A stretch of DNA of 64,000 nt from Tritrichomonas musculus (Eukaryota; Parabasalia; Tritrichomonadida; Tritrichomonadidae), in contig JAPFFF010000038.1 of NCBI GenBank assembly GCA_039105265.1, positions 62,001 through 126,000 of the forward strand. Direction: 5' to 3'. The translations under genes and the position numbers were made by a program. Numbering within the stretch: position 1 is the first letter of the stretch; each line of letters opens with the position of its first letter. The notes under the pieces were generated by a model. It saw nothing but the letters and a program-made list of their open reading frames with translations. It ran no database searches and had not been told where the DNA came from. Shown piece after piece: positions 27,441 to 42,700 of this stretch.

Positions 27441-30400
27441 CGATTCTCTTCCAAGCAGCATCGATTCTCTTCCAAACAACAACGATTCTCTTCCAAACAA
27501 CAACGATTCTCTTCCAAACAACAACGATTCTCTTCCAAGCAGCATCGATTCTCTTCCAAGCAGCATCGATTCTCTTCCAAACAACAACGATTCTCTTCCA
27601 AGCAGCATCGATTCTCTTCCAAGCAGCATCGATTCTCTTCCAAGCAGCATCGATTCTCTTCCAAACAACAACGATTCTCTTCCAAGCAGCATCGATTCTC
27701 TTCCAAGCAGCATCGATTCTCTTCCAAGCAGCATCGATTCTCTTCCAAACAACAACGATTCTCTTCCAAACAACAACGATTCTCTTCCAAGCAGCATCGA
27801 TTCTCTTCCAAACAACAACGATTCTCTTCCAAACAACAACGATTCTCTTCCAAACAACAACGATTCTCTTCCAAACAACAACGATTCTCTTCCAAGCAGC
27901 ATCGATTCTCTTCCAAGCAGCATCGATTCTCTTCCAAACAACAACGATTCTCTTCCAAGCAGCATCGATTATCTCCCAAACAACAACGATTCTCTTCCAA
28001 ACAACAACGATTCTCTTCCAAGCAGCATCGATTCTCTTCCAAGCAGCATCGATTCTCTTCCAAGCAGCATCGATTCTCTTCCAAACAACAACGATTCTCT
28101 TCCAAACAACAACGATTCTCTTCCAAGCAGCATCGATTCTCTTCCAAGCAGCATCGATTATCTCCCAAACAACAACGATTCTCTTCCAAGCAGCATCGAT
28201 TCTCTTCCAAGCAGCATCGATTCTCTTCCAAACAACAACGATTCTCTTCCAAACAACAACGATTCTCTTCCAAACAACAACGATTCTCTTCCAAGTAGCA
28301 TCGATTCTCTTCCAAGCAGCATCGATTCTCTTCCAAACAACAACGATTCTCTTCCAAACAACAACGATTCTCTTCCAAACAACAACGATTCTCTTCCAAA
28401 CAACAACGATTCTCTTCCAAACAACAACGATTCTCTTCCAAGCAGCATCGATTCTCTTCCAAGCAGCATCGATTATCTCCTAAACAACAACGATTCTCTT
28501 CCAAGCAGCATCGATTCTCTTCCAAGCAGCATCGATTCTCTTCCAAGCAGCATCGATTCTCTTCCAAGCAGCATCGATTATCTCCCAAACAACAACGATT
28601 CTCTTCCAAGCAGCATCGATTATCTCCCAAACAACAACGATTCTCTTCCAAGCAGCATCGATTCTCTTCCAAGCAGCATCGATTCTCTTCCAAGCAGCAT
28701 CGATTCTCTTCCAAGCAGCATCGATTCTCTTCCAAGCAGCATCGATTATCTCCCAAACAACAACGATTCTCTTCCAAGCAGCATCGATTCTCTTCCAAGC
28801 AGCATCGATTCTCTTCCAAGCAGCATCGATTCTCTTCCAAGCAGCATCGATTCTCTTCCAAGCAGCATCGATTCTCTTCCAAGCAGCATCGATTCTCTTC
28901 CAAACAACAACGATTCTCTTCCAAGCAGCATCGATTCTCTTCCAAGCAGCATCGATTCTCTTCCAAGCAGCATCGATTCTCTTCCAAACAACAACGATTC
29001 TCTTCCAAACAACAACGATTCTCTTCCAAACAACAACGATTCTCTTCCAAACAACAACGATTCTCTTCCAAGCAGCATCGATTCTCTTCCAAGCAGCATC
29101 GATTATCTCCCAAACAACAACGATTCTCTTCCAAGCAGCATCGATTCTCTTCCAAGCAGCATCGATTCTCTTCCAAACAACAACGATTCTCTTCCAAACA
29201 ACAACGATTCTCTTCCAAACAACAACGATTCTCTTCCAAGTAGCATCGATTCTCTTCCAAGCAGCATCGATTATCTCCCAAACAACAACGATTCTCTTCC
29301 AAGCAGCATCGATTCTCTTCCAAACAACAACGATTCTCTTCCAAACAACAACGATTCTCTTCCAAACAACAACGATTCTCTTCCAAACAACAACGATTCT
29401 CTTCCAAACAACAACGATTCTCTTCCAAGCAGCATCGATTCTCTTCCAAGCAGCATCGATTATCTCCCAAACAACAACGATTCTCTTCCAAGCAGCATCG
29501 ATTCTCTTCCAAGCAGCATCGATTCTCTTCCAAACAACAACGATTCTCTTCCAAACAACAACGATTCTCTTCCAAGCAGCATCGATTCTCTTCCAAGCAG
29601 CATCGATTATCTCCCAAACAACAACGATTCTCTTCCAAACAACAACGATTCTCTTCCAAGCAGCATCGATTCTCTTCCAAACAACAACGATTCTCTTCCA
29701 AGCAGCATCGATTCTCTTCCAAGCAGCATCGATTCTCTTCCAAGCAGCATCGATTCTCTTCCAAACAACAACGATTCTCTTCCAAACAACAACGATTCTC
29801 TTCCAAACAACAACGATTCTCTTCCAAACAACAACGATTCTCTTCCAAACAACAACGATTCTCTTCCAAGTAGCATCGATTCTCTTCCATGCAGCATCGA
29901 TTATCTCCCAAACAACAACGATTCTCTTCCAAGCAGCATCGATTCTCTTCCAAACAACAACGATTCTCTTCCAAACAACAACGATTCTCTTCCAAACAAC
30001 AACGATTCTCTTCCAAGCAGCATCGATTCTCTTCCAAGCAGCATCGATTCTCTTCCAAACAACAACGATTCTCTTCCAAACAACAACGATTCTCTTCCAA
30101 ACAACAACGATTCTCTTCCAAGCAGCATCGATTCTCTTCCAAACAACAACGATTCTCTTCCAAACAACAACGATTCTCTTCCAAACAACAACGATTCTCT
30201 TCCAAGCAGCATCGATTCTCTTCCAAGCAGCATCGATTCTCTTCCAAACAACAACGATTCTCTTCCAAGCAGCATCGATTCTCTTCCAAACAACAACGAT
30301 TCTCTTCCAAACAACAACGATTCTCTTCCAAACAACAACGATTCTCTTCCAAGCAGCATCGATTCTCTTCCAAACAACAACGATTCTCTTCCAAACAACA

Positions 30401-30560
30401 ACGATTCTCTTCCAAACAACAACGATTCTCTTCCAAGCAGCATCGATTCTCTTCCAAGCAGCATCGATTCTCTTCCAAACAACAACGATTCTCTTCCAAA
30501 CAACAACGATTCTCTTCCAAACAACAACGATTCTCTTCCAAGCAGCATCGATTCTCTTCC
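25600..30560 (+). repeat. Block duplicated at about 31.7-36.97 kb, copy 1
   Basis: Landmarks recur at +6,132 bp (292 units) from about 25.6 to 27.4 kb: C-unit boundaries 25890 to 32022 and 26352 to 32484, the CCATGC ATG 26970 to 33102, and the AATGAT ATG 27209 to 33341. From about 27.5 to 30.56 kb they recur at +6,405 bp (305 units): 28158 to 34563, 28746 to 35151, 29607 to 36012, 29889 to 36294. The step of 273 bp is 13 whole units gained in the second copy, including its additional CCATGC unit at 33732. Confidence 0.85.
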
Positions 30561-30740
30561 AAGCAGCATCGATTCTCTTCCAAACAACAACGATTCTCTT
30601 CCAAACAACAACGATTCTCTTCCAAACAACAACGATTCTCTTCCAAACAACAACGATTCTCTTCCAAACAACAACGATTCTCTTCCAAACAACAACGATT
30701 CTCTTCCAAGCAGCATCGATTCTCTTCCAAGCAGCATCGA

Positions 30741-31853
30741 TTATCTCCTAAACAACAACGATTCTCTTCCAAGCAGCATCGATTCTCTTCCAAGCAGCAT
30801 CGATTCTCTTCCAAGCAGCATCGATTCTCTTCCAAGCAGCATCGATTCTCTTCCAAACAACAACGATTCTCTTCCAAGCAGCATCGATTCTCTTCCAAGC
30901 AGCATCGATTATCTCCTAAACAACAACGATTCTCTTCCAAGCAGCATCGATTCTCTTCCAAGCAGCATCGATTCTCTTCCAAGCAGCATCGATTCTCTTC
31001 CAAACAACAACGATTCTCTTCCAAGCAGCATCGATTCTCTTCCAAGCAGCATCGATTCTCTTCCAAGCAGCATCGATTCTCTTCCAAACAACAACGATTC
31101 TCTTCCAAACAACAACGATTCTCTTCCAAACAACAACGATTCTCTTCCAAACAACAACGATTCTCTTCCAAGCAGCATCGATTCTCTTCCAAGCAGCATC
31201 GATTATCTCCCAAACAACAACGATTCTCTTCCAAGCAGCATCGATTCTCTTCCAAGCAGCATCGATTCTCTTCCAAACAACAACGATTCTCTTCCAAACA
31301 ACAACGATTCTCTTCCAAACAACAACGATTCTCTTCCAAGTAGCATCGATTCTCTTCCAAGCAGCATCGATTATCTCCCAAACAACAACGATTCTCTTCC
31401 AAGCAGCATCGATTCTCTTCCAAACAACAACGATTCTCTTCCAAACAACAACGATTCTCTTCCAAACAACAACGATTCTCTTCCAAACAACAACGATTCT
31501 CTTCCAAACAACAACGATTCTCTTCCAAGCAGCATCGATTCTCTTCCAAGCAGCATCGATTATCTCCCAAACAACAACGATTCTCTTCCAAACAACAACG
31601 ATTCTCTTCCAAACAACAACGATTCTCTTCCAAACAACAACGATTCTCTTCCAAGCAGCATCGATTCTCTTCCAAGCAGCATCGATTCTCTTCCAAACAA
31701 CAACGATTCTCTTCCAAACAACAACGATTCTCTTCCAAACAACAACGATTCTCTTCCAAACAACAACGATTCTCTTCCAAACAACAACGATTCTCTTCCA
31801 AACAACAACGATTCTCTTCCAAGCAGCATCGATTCTCTTCCAAGCAGCATCGA
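30741..31853 (+). repeat. 53-unit tandem duplication, copy 1 (1,113 bp)
   Basis: A CTA-type C unit followed by four A units begins this block and recurs 1,113 bp on at 31854. C-unit boundaries at 30909 and 31371 recur at 32022 and 32484. The unit order stays the same until about 32,690, where the second copy continues differently. The same size, 53 units, is also the length missing between the 3.36-4.47 kb region and its partner near 52,790; whether that is coincidence is unknown. Confidence 0.85.
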
Positions 31854-32099
31854 TTATCTCCTAAACAACAACGATTCTCTTCCAAGCAGCATCGATTCTC
31901 TTCCAAGCAGCATCGATTCTCTTCCAAGCAGCATCGATTCTCTTCCAAGCAGCATCGATTCTCTTCCAAACAACAACGATTCTCTTCCAAGCAGCATCGA
32001 TTCTCTTCCAAGCAGCATCGATTATCTCCTAAACAACAACGATTCTCTTCCAAGCAGCATCGATTCTCTTCCAAGCAGCATCGATTCTCTTCCAAGCAG

Positions 32100-35000
32100 C
32101 ATCGATTCTCTTCCAAACAACAACGATTCTCTTCCAAGCAGCATCGATTCTCTTCCAAGCAGCATCGATTCTCTTCCAAGCAGCATCGATTCTCTTCCAA
32201 ACAACAACGATTCTCTTCCAAACAACAACGATTCTCTTCCAAACAACAACGATTCTCTTCCAAACAACAACGATTCTCTTCCAAGCAGCATCGATTCTCT
32301 TCCAAGCAGCATCGATTATCTCCCAAACAACAACGATTCTCTTCCAAGCAGCATCGATTCTCTTCCAAGCAGCATCGATTCTCTTCCAAACAACAACGAT
32401 TCTCTTCCAAACAACAACGATTCTCTTCCAAACAACAACGATTCTCTTCCAAGTAGCATCGATTCTCTTCCAAGCAGCATCGATTATCTCCCAAACAACA
32501 ACGATTCTCTTCCAAGCAGCATCGATTCTCTTCCAAACAACAACGATTCTCTTCCAAACAACAACGATTCTCTTCCAAACAACAACGATTCTCTTCCAAA
32601 CAACAACGATTCTCTTCCAAACAACAACGATTCTCTTCCAAGCAGCATCGATTCTCTTCCAAGCAGCATCGATTATCTCCCAAACAACAACGATTCTCTT
32701 CCAAGCAGCATCGATTCTCTTCCAAGCAGCATCGATTCTCTTCCAAACAACAACGATTCTCTTCCAAACAACAACGATTCTCTTCCAAGCAGCATCGATT
32801 CTCTTCCAAGCAGCATCGATTATCTCCCAAACAACAACGATTCTCTTCCAAACAACAACGATTCTCTTCCAAGCAGCATCGATTCTCTTCCAAACAACAA
32901 CGATTCTCTTCCAAGCAGCATCGATTCTCTTCCAAGCAGCATCGATTCTCTTCCAAGCAGCATCGATTCTCTTCCAAGCAGCATCGATTCTCTTCCAAAC
33001 AACAACGATTCTCTTCCAAACAACAACGATTCTCTTCCAAACAACAACGATTCTCTTCCAAACAACAACGATTCTCTTCCAAGTAGCATCGATTCTCTTC
33101 CATGCAGCATCGATTATCTCCCAAACAACAACGATTCTCTTCCAAGCAGCATCGATTCTCTTCCAAACAACAACGATTCTCTTCCAAACAACAACGATTC
33201 TCTTCCAAACAACAACGATTCTCTTCCAAGCAGCATCGATTCTCTTCCAAGCAGCATCGATTCTCTTCCAAACAACAACGATTCTCTTCCAAACAACAAC
33301 GATTCTCTTCCAAACAACAACGATTCTCTTCCAAACAACAATGATTCTCTTCCAAGCAGCATCGATTCTCTTCCAAACAACAACGATTCTCTTCCAAACA
33401 ACAACGATTCTCTTCCAAACAACAACGATTCTCTTCCAAGCAGCATCGATTCTCTTCCAAGCAGCATCGATTCTCTTCCAAACAACAACGATTCTCTTCC
33501 AAGCAGCATCGATTCTCTTCCAAGCAGCATCGATTCTCTTCCAAACAACAACGATTCTCTTCCAAACAACAACGATTCTCTTCCAAACAACAACGATTCT
33601 CTTCCAAGCAGCATCGATTCTCTTCCAAACAACAACGATTCTCTTCTAAACAACAACGATTCTCTTCCAAACAACAACGATTCTCTTCCAAACAACAACG
33701 ATTCTCTTCCAAGTAGCATCGATTCTCTTCCATGCAGCATCGATTATCTCCCAAACAACAACGATTCTCTTCCAAGCAGCATCGATTCTCTTCAAAACAA
33801 CAACGATTCTCTTCCAAACAACAACGATTCTCTTCCAAACAACAACGATTCTCTTCCAAGCAGCATCGATTCTCTTCCAAACAACAACGATTCTCTTCCA
33901 AACAACAACGATTCTCTTCCAAACAACAACGATTCTCTTCCAAGCAGCATCGATTCTCTTCCAAGCAGCATCGATTCTCTTCCAAACAACAACGATTCTC
34001 TTCCAAGCAGCATCGATTCTCTTCCAAGCAGCATCGATTCTCTTCCAAGCAGCATCGATTCTCTTCCAAACAACAACGATTCTCTTCCAAGCAGCATCGA
34101 TTCTCTTCCAAGCAGCATCGATTCTCTTCCAAGCAGCATCGATTCTCTTCCAAACAACAACGATTCTCTTCCAAACAACAACGATTCTCTTCCAAGCAGC
34201 ATCGATTCTCTTCCAAACAACAACGATTCTCTTCCAAACAACAACGATTCTCTTCCAAACAACAACGATTCTCTTCCAAACAACAACGATTCTCTTCCAA
34301 GCAGCATCGATTCTCTTCCAAGCAGCATCGATTCTCTTCCAAACAACAACGATTCTCTTCCAAGCAGCATCGATTATCTCCCAAACAACAACGATTCTCT
34401 TCCAAACAACAACGATTCTCTTCCAAGCAGCATCGATTCTCTTCCAAGCAGCATCGATTCTCTTCCAAGCAGCATCGATTCTCTTCCAAACAACAACGAT
34501 TCTCTTCCAAACAACAACGATTCTCTTCCAAGCAGCATCGATTCTCTTCCAAGCAGCATCGATTATCTCCCAAACAACAACGATTCTCTTCCAAGCAGCA
34601 TCGATTCTCTTCCAAGCAGCATCGATTCTCTTCCAAACAACAACGATTCTCTTCCAAACAACAACGATTCTCTTCCAAACAACAACGATTCTCTTCCAAG
34701 TAGCATCGATTCTCTTCCAAGCAGCATCGATTCTCTTCCAAACAACAACGATTCTCTTCCAAACAACAACGATTCTCTTCCAAACAACAACGATTCTCTT
34801 CCAAACAACAACGATTCTCTTCCAAACAACAACGATTCTCTTCCAAGCAGCATCGATTCTCTTCCAAGCAGCATCGATTATCTCCTAAACAACAACGATT
34901 CTCTTCCAAGCAGCATCGATTCTCTTCCAAGCAGCATCGATTCTCTTCCAAGCAGCATCGATTCTCTTCCAAGCAGCATCGATTATCTCCCAAACAACAA

Positions 35001-37440
35001 CGATTCTCTTCCAAGCAGCATCGATTATCTCCCAAACAACAACGATTCTCTTCCAAGCAGCATCGATTCTCTTCCAAGCAGCATCGATTCTCTTCCAAGC
35101 AGCATCGATTCTCTTCCAAGCAGCATCGATTCTCTTCCAAGCAGCATCGATTATCTCCCAAACAACAACGATTCTCTTCCAAGCAGCATCGATTCTCTTC
35201 CAAGCAGCATCGATTCTCTTCCAAGCAGCATCGATTCTCTTCCAAGCAGCATCGATTCTCTTCCAAGCAGCATCGATTCTCTTCCAAGCAGCATCGATTC
35301 TCTTCCAAACAACAACGATTCTCTTCCAAGCAGCATCGATTCTCTTCCAAGCAGCATCGATTCTCTTCCAAGCAGCATCGATTCTCTTCCAAACAACAAC
35401 GATTCTCTTCCAAACAACAACGATTCTCTTCCAAACAACAACGATTCTCTTCCAAACAACAACGATTCTCTTCCAAGCAGCATCGATTCTCTTCCAAGCA
35501 GCATCGATTATCTCCCAAACAACAACGATTCTCTTCCAAGCAGCATCGATTCTCTTCCAAGCAGCATCGATTCTCTTCCAAACAACAACGATTCTCTTCC
35601 AAACAACAACGATTCTCTTCCAAACAACAACGATTCTCTTCCAAGTAGCATCGATTCTCTTCCAAGCAGCATCGATTATCTCCCAAACAACAACGATTCT
35701 CTTCCAAGCAGCATCGATTCTCTTCCAAACAACAACGATTCTCTTCCAAACAACAACGATTCTCTTCCAAACAACAACGATTCTCTTCCAAACAACAACG
35801 ATTCTCTTCCAAACAACAACGATTCTCTTCCAAGCAGCATCGATTCTCTTCCAAGCAGCATCGATTATCTCCCAAACAACAACGATTCTCTTCCAAGCAG
35901 CATCGATTCTCTTCCAAGCAGCATCGATTCTCTTCCAAACAACAACGATTCTCTTCCAAACAACAACGATTCTCTTCCAAGCAGCATCGATTCTCTTCCA
36001 AGCAGCATCGATTATCTCCCAAACAACAACGATTCTCTTCCAAACAACAACGATTCTCTTCCAAGCAGCATCGATTCTCTTCCAAACAACAACGATTCTC
36101 TTCCAAGCAGCATCGATTCTCTTCCAAGCAGCATCGATTCTCTTCCAAGCAGCATCGATTCTCTTCCAAACAACAACGATTCTCTTCCAAACAACAACGA
36201 TTCTCTTCCAAACAACAACGATTCTCTTCCAAACAACAACGATTCTCTTCCAAACAACAACGATTCTCTTCCAAGTAGCATCGATTCTCTTCCATGCAGC
36301 ATCGATTATCTCCCAAACAACAACGATTCTCTTCCAAGCAGCATCGATTCTCTTCCAAACAACAACGATTCTCTTCCAAACAACAACGATTCTCTTCCAA
36401 ACAACAACGATTCTCTTCCAAGCAGCATCGATTCTCTTCCAAGCAGCATCGATTCTCTTCCAAACAACAACGATTCTCTTCCAAACAACAACGATTCTCT
36501 TCCAAACAACAACGATTCTCTTCCAAGCAGCATCGATTCTCTTCCAAACAACAACGATTCTCTTCCAAACAACAACGATTCTCTTCCAAACAACAACGAT
36601 TCTCTTCCAAGCAGCATCGATTCTCTTCCAAGCAGCATCGATTCTCTTCCAAACAACAACGATTCTCTTCCAAGCAGCATCGATTCTCTTCCAAACAACA
36701 ACGATTCTCTTCCAAACAACAACGATTCTCTTCCAAACAACAACGATTCTCTTCCAAGCAGCATCGATTCTCTTCCAAACAACAACGATTCTCTTCCAAA
36801 CAACAACGATTCTCTTCCAAACAACAACGATTCTCTTCCAAGCAGCATCGATTCTCTTCCAAGCAGCATCGATTCTCTTCCAAACAACAACGATTCTCTT
36901 CCAAACAACAACGATTCTCTTCCAAACAACAACGATTCTCTTCCAAGCAGCATCGATTCTCTTCCAAGCAGCATCGATTATCTCCCAAACAACAACGATT
37001 CTCTTCCAAACAACAACGATTCTCTTCCAAACAACAACGATTCTCTTCCAAACAACAACGATTCTCTTCCAAGCAGCATCGATTCTCTTCCAAGCAGCAT
37101 CGATTCTCTTCCAAACAACAACGATTCTCTTCCAAACAACAACGATTCTCTTCCAAACAACAACGATTCTCTTCCAAGTAGCATCGATTCTCTTCCATGC
37201 AGCATCGATTCTCTTCCAAACAACAACGATTCTCTTCCAAGCAGCATCGATTCTCTTCCAAACAACAACGATTCTCTTCCAAACAACAACGATTCTCTTC
37301 CAAACAACAACGATTCTCTTCCAAGCAGCATCGATTCTCTTCCAAACAACAACGATTCTCTTCCAAACAACAACGATTCTCTTCCAAACAACAACGATTC
37401 TCTTCCAAGCAGCATCGATTCTCTTCCAAGCAGCATCGAT
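32100..37440 (+). repeat. 362-unit-offset block, copy 1 (partner 39702-45042)
   Basis: Unit order and rare markers recur at +7,602 bp. The AATGAT ATG at 33341 matches 40943, the TTCTAAAC variant near 33646 matches 41248, the TTCAAAAC variant near 33793 matches 41395, and CCATGC ATGs at 33102, 33732, 36294 and 37197 match 40704, 41334, 43896 and 44799. At the left edge the partner has three extra units (63 bp). Confidence 0.9.
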
Positions 37441-38180
37441 TCTCTTCCAAACAACAACGATTCTCTTCCAAGCAGCATCGATTCTCTTCCAAACAACAAC
37501 GATTCTCTTCCAAACAACAACGATTCTCTTCCAAACAACAACGATTCTCTTCCAAGTAGCATCGATTCTCTTCCATGCAGCATCGATTCTCTTCCAAACA
37601 ACAACGATTCTCTTCCAAGCAGCATCGATTCTCTTCCAAACAACAACGATTCTCTTCCAAACAACAACGATTCTCTTCCAAACAACAACGATTCTCTTCC
37701 AAGCAGCATCGATTCTCTTCCAAACAACAACGATTCTCTTCCAAACAACAACGATTCTCTTCCAAACAACAACGATTCTCTTCCAAACAACAACGATTCT
37801 CTTCCAAACAACAACGATTCTCTTCCAAGCAGCATCGATTCTCTTCCAAGCAGCATCGATTATCTCCTAAACAACAACGATTCTCTTCCAAGCAGCATCG
37901 ATTCTCTTCCAAGCAGCATCGATTCTCTTCCAAGCAGCATCGATTCTCTTCCAAGCAGCATCGATTCTCTTCCAAACAACAACGATTCTCTTCCAAGCAG
38001 CATCGATTCTCTTCCAAGCAGCATCGATTATCTCCTAAACAACAACGATTCTCTTCCAAGCAGCATCGATTCTCTTCCAAGCAGCATCGATTCTCTTCCA
38101 AGCAGCATCGATTCTCTTCCAAACAACAACGATTCTCTTCCAAGCAGCATCGATTCTCTTCCAAGCAGCATCGATTCTCT
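36870..38180 (+). repeat. 73-unit-offset duplication, copy 1
   Basis: This block recurs at about 38403-39713, an offset of 1,533 bp. CCATGC ATGs at 37197 and 37575 match 38730 and 39108, and the C-unit boundary at 36978 matches 38511. The order diverges where the second copy has an additional A-A-B insertion. These two copies lie between the partners of the 7,602-bp duplication and account for part of that offset. Confidence 0.85.
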
Positions 38181-39701
38181 TCCAAGCAGCATCGATTCTC
38201 TTCCAAACAACAACGATTCTCTTCCAAACAACAACGATTCTCTTCCAAACAACAACGATTCTCTTCCAAACAACAACGATTCTCTTCCAAGCAGCATCGA
38301 TTCTCTTCCAAGCAGCATCGATTATCTCCCAAACAACAACGATTCTCTTCCAAGCAGCATCGATTCTCTTCCAAGCAGCATCGATTCTCTTCCAAACAAC
38401 AACGATTCTCTTCCAAACAACAACGATTCTCTTCCAAACAACAACGATTCTCTTCCAAACAACAACGATTCTCTTCCAAGCAGCATCGATTCTCTTCCAA
38501 GCAGCATCGATTATCTCCCAAACAACAACGATTCTCTTCCAAACAACAACGATTCTCTTCCAAACAACAACGATTCTCTTCCAAACAACAACGATTCTCT
38601 TCCAAGCAGCATCGATTCTCTTCCAAGCAGCATCGATTCTCTTCCAAACAACAACGATTCTCTTCCAAACAACAACGATTCTCTTCCAAACAACAACGAT
38701 TCTCTTCCAAGTAGCATCGATTCTCTTCCATGCAGCATCGATTCTCTTCCAAACAACAACGATTCTCTTCCAAGCAGCATCGATTCTCTTCCAAACAACA
38801 ACGATTCTCTTCCAAACAACAACGATTCTCTTCCAAACAACAACGATTCTCTTCCAAGCAGCATCGATTCTCTTCCAAACAACAACGATTCTCTTCCAAA
38901 CAACAACGATTCTCTTCCAAACAACAACGATTCTCTTCCAAGCAGCATCGATTCTCTTCCAAGCAGCATCGATTCTCTTCCAAACAACAACGATTCTCTT
39001 CCAAGCAGCATCGATTCTCTTCCAAACAACAACGATTCTCTTCCAAACAACAACGATTCTCTTCCAAACAACAACGATTCTCTTCCAAGTAGCATCGATT
39101 CTCTTCCATGCAGCATCGATTCTCTTCCAAACAACAACGATTCTCTTCCAAGCAGCATCGATTCTCTTCCAAACAACAACGATTCTCTTCCAAACAACAA
39201 CGATTCTCTTCCAAACAACAACGATTCTCTTCCAAGCAGCATCGATTCTCTTCCAAACAACAACGATTCTCTTCCAAACAACAACGATTCTCTTCCAAAC
39301 AACAACGATTCTCTTCCAAACAACAACGATTCTCTTCCAAACAACAACGATTCTCTTCCAAGCAGCATCGATTCTCTTCCAAGCAGCATCGATTATCTCC
39401 TAAACAACAACGATTCTCTTCCAAGCAGCATCGATTCTCTTCCAAGCAGCATCGATTCTCTTCCAAGCAGCATCGATTCTCTTCCAAGCAGCATCGATTC
39501 TCTTCCAAACAACAACGATTCTCTTCCAAGCAGCATCGATTCTCTTCCAAGCAGCATCGATTATCTCCTAAACAACAACGATTCTCTTCCAAGCAGCATC
39601 GATTCTCTTCCAAGCAGCATCGATTCTCTTCCAAGCAGCATCGATTCTCTTCCAAACAACAACGATTCTCTTCCAAGCAGCATCGATTCTCTTCCAAGCA
39701 G

Positions 39702-42700
39702 CATCGATTCTCTTCCAAACAACAACGATTCTCTTCCAAGCAGCATCGATTCTCTTCCAAGCAGCATCGATTCTCTTCCAAGCAGCATCGATTCTCTTCC
39801 AAACAACAACGATTCTCTTCCAAACAACAACGATTCTCTTCCAAACAACAACGATTCTCTTCCAAACAACAACGATTCTCTTCCAAGCAGCATCGATTCT
39901 CTTCCAAGCAGCATCGATTATCTCCCAAACAACAACGATTCTCTTCCAAGCAGCATCGATTCTCTTCCAAGCAGCATCGATTCTCTTCCAAACAACAACG
40001 ATTCTCTTCCAAACAACAACGATTCTCTTCCAAACAACAACGATTCTCTTCCAAGTAGCATCGATTCTCTTCCAAGCAGCATCGATTATCTCCCAAACAA
40101 CAACGATTCTCTTCCAAGCAGCATCGATTCTCTTCCAAACAACAACGATTCTCTTCCAAACAACAACGATTCTCTTCCAAACAACAACGATTCTCTTCCA
40201 AACAACAACGATTCTCTTCCAAACAACAACGATTCTCTTCCAAGCAGCATCGATTCTCTTCCAAGCAGCATCGATTATCTCCCAAACAACAACGATTCTC
40301 TTCCAAGCAGCATCGATTCTCTTCCAAGCAGCATCGATTCTCTTCCAAACAACAACGATTCTCTTCCAAACAACAACGATTCTCTTCCAAGCAGCATCGA
40401 TTCTCTTCCAAGCAGCATCGATTATCTCCCAAACAACAACGATTCTCTTCCAAACAACAACGATTCTCTTCCAAGCAGCATCGATTCTCTTCCAAACAAC
40501 AACGATTCTCTTCCAAGCAGCATCGATTCTCTTCCAAGCAGCATCGATTCTCTTCCAAGCAGCATCGATTCTCTTCCAAGCAGCATCGATTCTCTTCCAA
40601 ACAACAACGATTCTCTTCCAAACAACAACGATTCTCTTCCAAACAACAACGATTCTCTTCCAAACAACAACGATTCTCTTCCAAGTAGCATCGATTCTCT
40701 TCCATGCAGCATCGATTATCTCCCAAACAACAACGATTCTCTTCCAAGCAGCATCGATTCTCTTCCAAACAACAACGATTCTCTTCCAAACAACAACGAT
40801 TCTCTTCCAAACAACAACGATTCTCTTCCAAGCAGCATCGATTCTCTTCCAAGCAGCATCGATTCTCTTCCAAACAACAACGATTCTCTTCCAAACAACA
40901 ACGATTCTCTTCCAAACAACAACGATTCTCTTCCAAACAACAATGATTCTCTTCCAAGCAGCATCGATTCTCTTCCAAACAACAACGATTCTCTTCCAAA
41001 CAACAACGATTCTCTTCCAAACAACAACGATTCTCTTCCAAGCAGCATCGATTCTCTTCCAAGCAGCATCGATTCTCTTCCAAACAACAACGATTCTCTT
41101 CCAAGCAGCATCGATTCTCTTCCAAGCAGCATCGATTCTCTTCCAAACAACAACGATTCTCTTCCAAACAACAACGATTCTCTTCCAAACAACAACGATT
41201 CTCTTCCAAGCAGCATCGATTCTCTTCCAAACAACAACGATTCTCTTCTAAACAACAACGATTCTCTTCCAAACAACAACGATTCTCTTCCAAACAACAA
41301 CGATTCTCTTCCAAGTAGCATCGATTCTCTTCCATGCAGCATCGATTATCTCCCAAACAACAACGATTCTCTTCCAAGCAGCATCGATTCTCTTCAAAAC
41401 AACAACGATTCTCTTCCAAACAACAACGATTCTCTTCCAAACAACAACGATTCTCTTCCAAGCAGCATCGATTCTCTTCCAAACAACAACGATTCTCTTC
41501 CAAACAACAACGATTCTCTTCCAAACAACAACGATTCTCTTCCAAGCAGCATCGATTCTCTTCCAAGCAGCATCGATTCTCTTCCAAACAACAACGATTC
41601 TCTTCCAAGCAGCATCGATTCTCTTCCAAGCAGCATCGATTCTCTTCCAAGCAGCATCGATTCTCTTCCAAACAACAACGATTCTCTTCCAAGCAGCATC
41701 GATTCTCTTCCAAGCAGCATCGATTCTCTTCCAAGCAGCATCGATTCTCTTCCAAACAACAACGATTCTCTTCCAAACAACAACGATTCTCTTCCAAGCA
41801 GCATCGATTCTCTTCCAAACAACAACGATTCTCTTCCAAACAACAACGATTCTCTTCCAAACAACAACGATTCTCTTCCAAACAACAACGATTCTCTTCC
41901 AAGCAGCATCGATTCTCTTCCAAGCAGCATCGATTCTCTTCCAAACAACAACGATTCTCTTCCAAGCAGCATCGATTATCTCCCAAACAACAACGATTCT
42001 CTTCCAAACAACAACGATTCTCTTCCAAGCAGCATCGATTCTCTTCCAAGCAGCATCGATTCTCTTCCAAGCAGCATCGATTCTCTTCCAAACAACAACG
42101 ATTCTCTTCCAAACAACAACGATTCTCTTCCAAGCAGCATCGATTCTCTTCCAAGCAGCATCGATTATCTCCCAAACAACAACGATTCTCTTCCAAGCAG
42201 CATCGATTCTCTTCCAAGCAGCATCGATTCTCTTCCAAACAACAACGATTCTCTTCCAAACAACAACGATTCTCTTCCAAACAACAACGATTCTCTTCCA
42301 AGTAGCATCGATTCTCTTCCAAGCAGCATCGATTCTCTTCCAAACAACAACGATTCTCTTCCAAACAACAACGATTCTCTTCCAAACAACAACGATTCTC
42401 TTCCAAACAACAACGATTCTCTTCCAAACAACAACGATTCTCTTCCAAGCAGCATCGATTCTCTTCCAAGCAGCATCGATTATCTCCTAAACAACAACGA
42501 TTCTCTTCCAAGCAGCATCGATTCTCTTCCAAGCAGCATCGATTCTCTTCCAAGCAGCATCGATTCTCTTCCAAGCAGCATCGATTATCTCCCAAACAAC
42601 AACGATTCTCTTCCAAGCAGCATCGATTATCTCCCAAACAACAACGATTCTCTTCCAAGCAGCATCGATTCTCTTCCAAGCAGCATCGATTCTCTTCCAA